This document shows positions 31,715 to 38,121 of a DNA stretch of 38,121 bases, one piece after another. The translations under genes were made by a program, and so were the position numbers. The notes under the pieces were generated by a model. It did not search any database and was not told the origin of the DNA. It worked only from the letters and a program-made list of their open reading frames with translations. The DNA comes from an uncultured Ruminiclostridium sp. (GTDB lineage Bacteria > Bacillota > Clostridia > Oscillospirales > Ruminococcaceae): NCBI GenBank assembly GCA_944386545.1, contig CALXBK010000016.1, positions 1 through 38,121 of the forward strand. The letters are read 5' to 3'. Numbering within the stretch: the stretch's first letter is position 1; each line of letters starts with the position of its first letter.

Positions 31715-33395
31715 TGTTATCATCTGTAAAATCTGTCAGAACTACATTTTTCTTTATTTCCTGCTTGTCGGTGTACATTCTCTTATCCGCGCGGTTGAAT
31801 ACATCAATGTATGCGGCGTCATCCTGCTTGTTGTAGGTAGCACAGCCGATTGCGATTACAACGCCCAGCTCGTATTGCTTTGCGTTGCGGTTGAACAGCT
31901 CCTGCTCCGCCTTGAACTCCTTGATGAGATTTTCGCATTGCGCCTCATCGCAGGACATCATTATCGCTGCAAATTCATCACCGCCTATGCGGTATATTTC
32001 ATACTGCTCAAACACCTTGCGTATTATAGAAGCGGCGTCGGAGAGCAGCATATCGCCGAATTCGTGACCGTATTTATCGTTGTACCGCTTGAGGTAGTTT
32101 ACGTCCATTACGGCAACGCTGAACAGAGTATCCTCATATTTAAGGAGCGTTTCTATCTTGCGTATAGCCTCGTGGTACGCGGATTTGTTTCCTACCTCTG
32201 TCGCAGCATCGGTAAACGCCTGCTTGTTTATCTTGTCGATGTATTTTTTCAGCATCATTACAGTTTCGTTATATCTTGCTGTCAGAACTCCTATCTCGTC
32301 CTTTGAACTGCATTTGATTTCAACGTCAAAATCACCCGCCGAGATTTTCTGAGAAACCGAGATAAGGTTCTTTATCGGCTTTACAAGTATGTAGGTGAAA
32401 ATAAGGGTAATTATCGAGGTAAAGCATACAAGTCCGCCGCCTGCGGAGATAAGATAAGCCGTGAGCTTTAATCTGCTTGCATACATCTCGCTTTCCGGCA
32501 GGGTAACTGCAAGCGTCAGCGAGTCGCAGAGAGACTGCTCATAAATTCTTCGTACAACATTATCGCTGTCCCTGACGGATAATACCTCTCCTTCAAAGTA
32601 GCCGTTTGACACTTCCCATTTTTCGATTATGTTTTCGTCCGTCGCTCCGGGAGTAACGCTTTCGGGATGGAGCACTCCGCCGGAGATAATTCTGTTTTCG
32701 CTGTCATAAAGGTAAGCATATCCCGTTTCGCCGGTTTTGATGGCTGACACCTTATCGGTAATATACGACATATCCACATCCATGCCTATAACGCCGATTG
32801 GCTCGCCGCCCTCAAGTATCGGAACGCAGTAGGATATTACATATCTGTCGTCAAGATTTTTCTTTGTATAAGGATTAAGCCACACACCCTCTTTTTTCTC
32901 AATCGGAGCGTAATACCAGCCTACATATTCGTTATCTTTTTTATTGTATCTGGTAATGTCGGTAAGCTCGATTGTACTGAAGCTTTCATCGCCTGGATTT
33001 TTCGCATAAGCGACGCCTGTATAGGAAAAGGGCAGTTCGGGACAATACTGCATATATACCGAAACAACGGCGTCAATGTCCTCTGCGGTTTTTAACAGCA
33101 GGTTTTTCATAAGCCCGTTGAAGCTTGTCAGCTTTGTGGTGTCCTGACTCAGCTCTTCGGTTGAGCCGATAGCATAGCCTGCCTGTATTGCAGATATGTC
33201 AAGCGCCTGCTCGACAGTATTTATTAATTTATTAAAATCCTTTGAATAGGATGTCATTTTGAGCTGATAGGAGTTTTCTGCCTCTTCCTTGAATATTTCT
33301 CCTGCAAAAAAATATGTAACTGCCGTAAAGGTAAAGATTACGGCAAAAATACACCCCATTATAAATAAAATCAACTTGTTTCTAATGGACTTCAT
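31710..33395 (-). CDS. Diguanylate cyclase with extracellular Cache sensor and HAMP
   Basis: A membrane sensor of 561 residues that should make c-di-GMP. Order: transmembrane helix near residues 10-30; a large extracellular region to about residue 305 with Cache marks (WLNPYTKKNLDDRYVISYCVPI, GVIGMDVDMSYI and GYAYLYDSENRII); a second helix; HAMP linker (ILVKPIKNLISVSQKISAGDF); GGDEF domain with intact active motif GGDEF at 471-475 and substrate region DVNYLKRYNDKYGHEFGDMLL. The product-inhibition motif RxxD upstream of GGDEF is absent (FEQY there). ATG at 33395 is preferred, as GGAG precedes it. The bound ligand is unknown. No c-di-GMP effector or hydrolase is nearby. Confidence 0.92.
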   Translation of the reverse strand: MKSIRNKLILFIMGCIFAVIFTFTAVTYFFAGEIFKEEAENSYQLKMTSYSKDFNKLINTVEQALDISAIQAGYAIGSTEELSQDTTKLTSFNGLMKNLLLKTAEDIDAVVSVYMQYCPELPFSYTGVAYAKNPGDESFSTIELTDITRYNKKDNEYVGWYYAPIEKKEGVWLNPYTKKNLDDRYVISYCVPILEGGEPIGVIGMDVDMSYITDKVSAIKTGETGYAYLYDSENRIISGGVLHPESVTPGATDENIIEKWEVSNGYFEGEVLSVRDSDNVVRRIYEQSLCDSLTLAVTLPESEMYASRLKLTAYLISAGGGLVCFTSIITLIFTYILVKPIKNLISVSQKISAGDFDVEIKCSSKDEIGVLTARYNETVMMLKKYIDKINKQAFTDAATEVGNKSAYHEAIRKIETLLKYEDTLFSVAVMDVNYLKRYNDKYGHEFGDMLLSDAASIIRKVFEQYEIYRIGGDEFAAIMMSCDEAQCENLIKEFKAEQELFNRNAKQYELGVVIAIGCATYNKQDDAAYIDVFNRADKRMYTDKQEIKKNVVLTDFTDDNR

Positions 33396-33498
33396 TGTCA
33401 ACTCTCCATATCATAAGGCTTAGTAAAACGCAGTAATTTGATGTTTCTGCGAAAAAAGTTACATTTGCAACGTTGAACGGTTACATCATCACAATTAC

Positions 33499-33527
33499 AT
33501 TATATCTGATTTTTAACAATAAATCAA
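33499..33527 (-). promoter_or_regulatory. Promoter of the diguanylate cyclase gene
   Basis: TTGATT (33527-33522), 17 nt, TATAAT (33504-33499), about 105 nt upstream of the start codon. Confidence 0.7.
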
Positions 33528-33579
33528 TACCTTTTACGCATGAATTTCTTTTTTATTTGGTTCTCCTGTTTTTACCCTT

Positions 33580-33885
33580 TCATCGGCTTTGTATTTCTCC
33601 GCCGTTCTTTATCAGGCAAGAAATTATTTCAGCGGCATTTGCGGCAGGGCATTTTACGCTTACCGTTACGGTGCGGCTTTCAGAAAGCTCCTCAGAAGTA
33701 ATGTTTTCGGGAAATGCAGGATAAAAGTTGCTTGCTCCGTTTGAATTGAAGGGCAAAACTCCGCTGAAGCCTAAAATACCGCCCGTCATGCTGCACTCGG
33801 ATTTTGCAAAATTTGATTCAATAAGATTGCACACATCCTGCGCGCGGTCCTTGTCATTAAAGGTTGCTCTGATTGTCTTTTTCAT
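33580..33885 (-). CDS. Hypothetical 101-residue protein
   Basis: Not recognised. The protein begins MKKTIRATFNDKDRAQDVCN, contains a glycine-rich middle (TGGILGFSGVLPF) and ends with a probable beta-alpha-beta unit (RTVTVSVKCPAANAAEIISCLIKN). It has no signal peptide or membrane helix. The pattern of a strand, a helix with DxxxAxxVxxLIE and another strand suggests a small ferredoxin-like fold. AAGGAGCAAG stands before the ATG, and the codon choice looks like its neighbours, so it is probably real. It points the same way as the cyclase gene (184 nt downstream), which has its own promoter. No terminator was seen after it. Confidence 0.6.
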   Translation of the reverse strand: MKKTIRATFNDKDRAQDVCNLIESNFAKSECSMTGGILGFSGVLPFNSNGASNFYPAFPENITSEELSESRTVTVSVKCPAANAAEIISCLIKNGGEIQSR

Positions 33886-34005
33886 ATTCTTGCTCCTTTA
33901 CTTTTTTGAATATTATTTGATTTTGAAGCAAGTTTATTCGGTGACAATTATGGCGTTTTCATTTTATATGATTTGCAAACGGCGTTGTAATCGGATTTTT
34001 GATGT

Positions 34006-34148
34006 TATAACTTAGGCAAGATGTCCCCCGCCTCTAAGGCGGCGGGGGACATATTCAGTTTCAGTTGGGGTTCAATCCCCAACTGAAACTGAATTGCAGC
34101 TTCGCTGCGGCTTGCCGCGTTGAATGACGGGGCAAGGCCCTTATTGAA
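34006..34148 (+). repeat. 143-bp multi-hairpin interspersed repeat, copy B
   Basis: Same length as copy A (26807-26949) with 7 substitutions. Here the first hairpin is intact (ATGTCCCCCGCC pairing with GGCGGGGGACAT) and the 18-bp central dyad is identical to that in copy A. It lies between the 101-residue protein gene (minus) and the promoter of the cytidylate-kinase-like gene; the -35 box follows 42 nt later. It contains no ORF. Copies A and B have no shared flanking sequence beyond about the first base, which helps set the ends. Confidence 0.85.
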
Positions 34149-34189
34149 AAAATTTTTATTAAAAAATTACGCAAGCATAAAATTTTCTC

Positions 34190-34218
34190 TTGCATAGTGA
34201 AATTGTTTGTGCTATAAT
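34190..34218 (+). promoter_or_regulatory. Promoter of the cytidylate-kinase-like gene
   Basis: TTGCAT (34190-34195), 17 nt, TATAAT (34213-34218); leader of about 55 nt. Confidence 0.75.
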
Positions 34219-34277
34219 TTAAATGAGTAGGAAATACAAAGATGTAATTTTCGCTTCTGATTTTCGGGGGATTTATT

Positions 34278-34865
34278 ATGAGCAAGATTATAACAATTTC
34301 AAGACAGTACGCAAGCGGCGGCAGTGAGATAGGCAGACGGGTAGCAAAGCTGCTCGGCATACCGTATTATGACCGCACGATTATTGACATTACTGCCAAG
34401 GAAAGCGGTTTTTCCCCCGAATACATTGAGAAAATCGAGCAAAGCGCAACGGCAAGCCTGCTGTACAATTTATCTGTGGGAGGAATTTACTGCCAGCCGC
34501 TTTCGGACCAGCTTTTTGTAGCGCAGTGCAATGTAATAAGGGCCTTGGCTGATAACGGTCCGTGCATTATAGTGGGCAGGTGTGCCGATTATGTCCTCAG
34601 AAAGGATTACGATTGCTTTAATGTCTTTATCCGCTCGGATGATAAATTCAGAATTGACAGAATAGTCGAGTTCGACAAGGTGAGCGAGCAGGAGGCGCTG
34701 AACATTATAAGGCAGAAGGATAAGGCGAGAAGAAAGCACTACAAATATTACACAGATTCCGACTGGGGTAATGTTACAAATTACGATTTATCCTTGAATA
34801 CTGCTGTGTTTGGCTTTGATAAAGCGGCTCAGATTATTGCCGATGCTGTTTCGTGCAATAAATAA
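34278..34865 (+). CDS. Cytidylate kinase-like family protein
   Basis: A 195-residue P-loop kinase-like protein of the Cytidylate_kin2 group. The start MSKIITISRQYASGGSEIGRRVAKLLG holds a P-loop-like ASGGSEIG, followed by PYYDRTII, the middle CIIVGRCADYVLR (as in the family) and FIRSDDKFRIDRI, and then a short lid segment KDKARRKHYKYYTDSDWG. These proteins are common in Clostridia and Bacteroidetes, but their substrate is not established; the true cmk is a different protein. The ATG is preceded by GGGGGA. It has its own promoter and a hairpin terminator, so it appears to be monocistronic. Confidence 0.85.
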   Translation: MSKIITISRQYASGGSEIGRRVAKLLGIPYYDRTIIDITAKESGFSPEYIEKIEQSATASLLYNLSVGGIYCQPLSDQLFVAQCNVIRALADNGPCIIVGRCADYVLRKDYDCFNVFIRSDDKFRIDRIVEFDKVSEQEALNIIRQKDKARRKHYKYYTDSDWGNVTNYDLSLNTAVFGFDKAAQIIADAVSCNK

Positions 34866-34881
34866 TAAATTAGGTTTAATT

Positions 34882-34926
34882 TGCGGCTGTCAATGGCGAC
34901 GCGACGTTGGCTGCCGCATTTTATTA
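34882..34926 (+). terminator. Terminator after the cytidylate-kinase-like gene
   Basis: TGCGGC at 34882 pairs with GCCGCA ending 34918, extended across one mismatch to a 12-position stem with a loop of about 12 nt, then TTTTATT. Confidence 0.8.
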
Positions 34927-34971
34927 TGTTCCCGTAAAGGGTTAGCAAATCAATTAAAAGGGTGATGCGAT

Positions 34972-36663
34972 ATGGAGCTTATCATGCTCTTATTTGCCGG
35001 CATTATTATAATCTGTATGCTTGGCAACAAGCTTTCTTCAAAAATCGGTGTTCCGAGCCTGCTTTTGTTTTTGGCTCTCGGTATGTTTTTCGGCTCGGAC
35101 GGAGTCTTAAAAATACCGTTTGACGATTTTAAGCTAAGCGAGCAGATTTGTTCCGTATGCCTTATTTTCATAATGTTCTGCGGCGGCTTTTCGACGAATT
35201 GGAAGGCGGCAAGACCTGTTGCGTTCAGAGCAGGACTTTTATCATCCCTCGGCACGGTCATGACGGCGCTTATCACTACCGTCTGCTGTCATTTCCTCAT
35301 AGGCTTCGACTTAAAGCAGAGCTTCCTTATCGGTGCGGTTATCTCCTCTACCGACGCGGCTTCCGTGTTCTCGATACTTCGTTCAAAGCAGCTCAATCTG
35401 CGCGGCGGCCTTGCTCCCTTGCTTGAGGTTGAAAGCGGAAGCAACGACCCGTTTTCATATATGCTTACCGTAATTGCTCTTGCCGTTATGGCGGGAGACG
35501 ATATTGCACAGCTCGGTATAATTGCCGTTTTGCAGATTGTGCTCGGCATTTCCTGCGGCTTTGCATTCGGCTTCTTTGCGGCGTTTGTGCTCAAAAAGGC
35601 AAAAATGTCCTCAAACGGCTTTGATATTATTTTTATGATGGCGATAATTTTTGCGTCATACGCAGCACCGATACTTCTCAAGGGCAACGGCTACCTCAGC
35701 GTATATATCGCGGGTATCGTTATAGGTAACAGTAAAATCGGAGGCAATAAGGCACAGCTTGTCCACTTCTTTGACGGCATTACGGGACTTAGCCAGATAA
35801 TGCTGTTTTTCCTGCTGGGACTTCTTTCCTCTCCCTCTCATTTCCTCGGAATTGCACTCCCCGCAATCGGAATATTCTGCATACTTACATTTATCTCCCG
35901 TCCACTGACTGTATTCCTGATTTGCTCAAAGGGATATAAATGGGCCGACAGACTGTTTATCGCATGGTCGGGGCTGAGAGGCGCTTCTTCAATCGTTTTT
36001 GCAATAATGGCGACAGTAAGCATGGGCGGCTCAAACAGCTCGGCAAGCGGCACATTCAGCGACGATTTGTTCAGCATTGTGCTGTTCGTCTGCCTTATCT
36101 CGGTTGCCTTCCAGGGCACACTTCTGCCTCAGATAGCTAAGAGCTTAAAGCTCATTGATAATGAGAGCAGCGTCCTCAAAACCTTCAACGACTATCAGGA
36201 CGAAACTCCTCAGTTCAATATGATGAGAATTTTCGTTTCGGGAAGTCACTCATGGAAGGATAAAAAGATATGCGATATTATTTTCCCTGAAGGCTCTCTC
36301 GTGCTGATGATAAAGCACGGCGACAGTACTATTGTACCCAAAGGCGATACGGTGATAAAAGAGGGCGATGATGTTATTCTCAGCGTGCCTTCTTACAGAG
36401 ATACCGATGAAATCAAGCTAAAGGAATACCTGATAGGTCCCAAGCACCTGTGGCGTGATAAAACCATAAAGGAGCTTGATTTACCCAGCACCTTGCTTAT
36501 CGTAATGATAAAGCGCGGCGGCGAGATGGTTGTTCCCAACGGAAGCACAAAGATTATCACCGGCGATATTCTTGTTGTAAACGACCAGCTTCGTGAACGC
36601 GACGCCGGTACTATGCCCGACGCCGTATCTGACAATGTCAAGGCAAGCGTAAAAACCGCATAA
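34972..36663 (+). CDS. K+/H+ antiporter, CPA1 type, with two C-terminal RCK_C domains
   Basis: A cation/proton exchanger of 563 residues. About 12 transmembrane helices fill residues 1-390, with exchanger motifs IGAVISSTDAASVFSIL and LEVESGSNDPFSYML (acidic pair region) and SGLRGASSIVFAI. The cytoplasmic tail carries two successive TrkA_C/RCK_C-like modules: HSWKDKKICDIIF to VILSVP, and HLWRDKTIKELDL to ILVVND, which usually bind nucleotides such as c-di-AMP and gate transport. It resembles NhaP2/CvrA proteins that export K+ (or Na+) for pH and osmotic control. ATG follows GGGTGATGCG. Which cation is moved cannot be told from the sequence. Confidence 0.88.
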   Translation: MELIMLLFAGIIIICMLGNKLSSKIGVPSLLLFLALGMFFGSDGVLKIPFDDFKLSEQICSVCLIFIMFCGGFSTNWKAARPVAFRAGLLSSLGTVMTALITTVCCHFLIGFDLKQSFLIGAVISSTDAASVFSILRSKQLNLRGGLAPLLEVESGSNDPFSYMLTVIALAVMAGDDIAQLGIIAVLQIVLGISCGFAFGFFAAFVLKKAKMSSNGFDIIFMMAIIFASYAAPILLKGNGYLSVYIAGIVIGNSKIGGNKAQLVHFFDGITGLSQIMLFFLLGLLSSPSHFLGIALPAIGIFCILTFISRPLTVFLICSKGYKWADRLFIAWSGLRGASSIVFAIMATVSMGGSNSSASGTFSDDLFSIVLFVCLISVAFQGTLLPQIAKSLKLIDNESSVLKTFNDYQDETPQFNMMRIFVSGSHSWKDKKICDIIFPEGSLVLMIKHGDSTIVPKGDTVIKEGDDVILSVPSYRDTDEIKLKEYLIGPKHLWRDKTIKELDLPSTLLIVMIKRGGEMVVPNGSTKIITGDILVVNDQLRERDAGTMPDAVSDNVKASVKTA

Positions 36664-36684
36664 CAAAATTCGGAAGGCAATGAT

Positions 36685-37221
36685 ATGAGCTTATATGATA
36701 ATTTTAAAGGTCATCTTAAAACAATAAACGCCCATAAAAAAGAGGTAATGCGGCTTTGCTTCAAGTTAGGGCTTTACAAGCAGGGGATAATGCACGACCT
36801 TTCAAAATATTCCCCGCAGGAATTTATTTCGGGAGTGCAGTATTTTACAGGCGTAAAAAGTCCCAATTCCCTTGAAAGACAGCTTACGGGAAAAAGCGAG
36901 GCATGGCTTCATCATAAGGGCAGAAACAAGCATCACCTTGAATACTGGACTGATTACGGTACCTCTCCCGGCGCTCCCATGCAGGGAGTTGAAATGCCCG
37001 TAAAATATGTCATAGAGATGTTCTGCGACAGAATAGCCGCTTGTAAGGTATATTATAAGGAAAATTACGATCCCGGCACTCCGCTTCAGTATTTTCTTAA
37101 AAACAGGGGACATCTGATGATGCACCCGAACACCGAAAAGCTACTCGGCAAGCTGCTCTTTCTTCTTAAAAAGTACGGAGAGGAACGAACGCTTGCGTAT
37201 ATTAAATATAAATTTCTATGA
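36685..37221 (+). CDS. DUF5662 family protein
   Basis: A 178-residue cytoplasmic protein recognised as DUF5662 from its pattern: an N-terminal helix (DNFKGHLKTINAHKKEVMRLCFKLG), IMHDLSKYSPQEF with an HD pair near residues 37-38, then HHKGRNKHHLEYWTDY with several histidines, and MPVKYVIEMFCDRIAACKVY. The spaced H, HD, HH and D residues look like a metal-binding HD-like fold, but catalytic activity has not been shown for the family. It starts 21 nt after the antiporter gene and probably shares its transcript; a terminator follows. The role is unknown. Confidence 0.8.
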   Translation: MSLYDNFKGHLKTINAHKKEVMRLCFKLGLYKQGIMHDLSKYSPQEFISGVQYFTGVKSPNSLERQLTGKSEAWLHHKGRNKHHLEYWTDYGTSPGAPMQGVEMPVKYVIEMFCDRIAACKVYYKENYDPGTPLQYFLKNRGHLMMHPNTEKLLGKLLFLLKKYGEERTLAYIKYKFL

Positions 37222-37225
37222 TTTA

Positions 37226-37260
37226 AAATCTCCCTTTTCGGGAGATTTTTTTATTTTTTT
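37226..37260 (+). terminator. Terminator before the rRNA operon
   Basis: A perfect 9-bp stem AAATCTCCC/GGGAGATTT (37226-37234 with 37240-37248), loop TTTTC, followed by a long T-rich run. Confidence 0.9.
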
Positions 37261-37362
37261 AAATTTATTTTGATTTTTTAAGGGAAAAAATGAGCTTAAA
37301 TCCTTTGTTAATGCTTAATCGGAGCTTTTTTCAAAAAAATCAAAAAAATTCTCAAAAACCTA

Positions 37363-37391
37363 TTGACAAGCCCTTTTGAATGTGATATAAT
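37363..37391 (+). promoter_or_regulatory. rRNA operon promoter with A-rich UP-like region
   Basis: TTGACA (37363-37368), 17 nt, TATAAT (37386-37391): perfect consensus. The 30 nt before it are A/T tracts (CAAAAAAATCAAAAAAATTC type), as in UP elements. Only one promoter is seen. From 37392 to 37574 lies the leader with the TTGAAAATTGAAC segment common in Firmicutes rrn leaders and a small AT-rich hairpin (37548-37569) next to the 16S start. Confidence 0.92.
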
Positions 37392-37574
37392 GTGAAAGCT
37401 GTCGCAAAGAGGCAGCGAGCTCCTTGAAAATTGAACAATACAGAAACATTACCTTGAAAATTCTTTTGAATTTTTGAAGAAATTCTGGATAAACAAATAA
37501 CAAGCAGGAATGCAGATGTTAGCGTTTAGAAAGAGCAGACAAGCTTGATATTAATTTAAAGATTAATATACCAT

Positions 37575-38121
<547 letters not shown>

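Noticed and set aside
31665..32306. 213-residue plus-strand ORF across the cyclase gene
   Set aside because: It is antisense to the GGDEF domain and begins inside a terminator hairpin.
26807..34148. CRISPR-like array or prophage
   Set aside because: There are only two dispersed copies of a long repeat, no regular spacers, no cas or phage genes.

Overview
The window is a piece of a Gram-positive, spore-forming, carbohydrate-degrading Clostridia chromosome, most likely Oscillospiraceae/Ruminococcus-like. The evidence is the 5' part of a 16S rRNA gene of that type at the right edge, a sporulation sigma-K gene, AGGAGG-type ribosome binding sites, TTGACA/TATAAT promoters, a leucine T-box leader, an L33-secE-nusG-rplK-rplA cluster and a Ruminococcus-type cellobiose phosphorylase. 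Assignment to a species is inference.

Layout. (1) 1-384: the 3' end of a fibronectin-III surface protein. (2) 491-2540: leuA on the minus strand behind a T-box leader. (3) 2565-6303: an AraC-type regulator diverging from a GH94 cellobiose phosphorylase. (4) 6304-6670: a gene-free stretch packed with palindromes. (5) 6670-7680: a 36-residue membrane peptide gene diverging from sigK. (6) 7723-10608: aldose epimerase, a GH26 mannanase lipoprotein and an HPr-like protein lacking the phospho-histidine, all minus. (7) 10931-12494: mtaB and tRNA-Lys(UUU). (8) 12572-15217: a DHHW protein/MBOAT acyltransferase pair, probably for O-acetylation of a surface polysaccharide. (9) 15341-22285: the minus-strand run alaS-hinT-comEC-holA-rnmV. 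(10) 22293-25390: dusB, a DUF815 ATPase and a lone binding lipoprotein. (11) 25707-29095: a flippase-like membrane protein, an M20 peptidase and smpB. (12) 29131-31634: the rpmG-secE-nusG-rplK-rplA operon. (13) 31710-33885: a diguanylate cyclase and a small unknown protein, both minus. (14) 34278-37221: a cytidylate-kinase-like protein, a K+/H+ antiporter with RCK_C domains and a DUF5662 protein. (15) 37363-38121: the rrn promoter, its leader and the truncated 16S gene.

The window is mostly housekeeping. Sugar genes (GH94 with its regulator; GH26 with an epimerase) suggest extracellular beta-mannan or mixed-glucan breakdown and cytoplasmic phosphorolysis of cellobiose. The least explained structure is a non-coding 143-bp multi-hairpin repeat with two full copies (26807-26949 and 34006-34148, 7 differences) and a 26-nt tail fragment (12543-12568). 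One copy supplies the stop codon of its neighbouring gene. A second, unrelated palindrome cluster lies at 6330-6634 and contains two related hairpins whose differences keep the stem paired. No transposase, CRISPR array or prophage was seen. All identifications come from reading translations and motifs; no database search was run.
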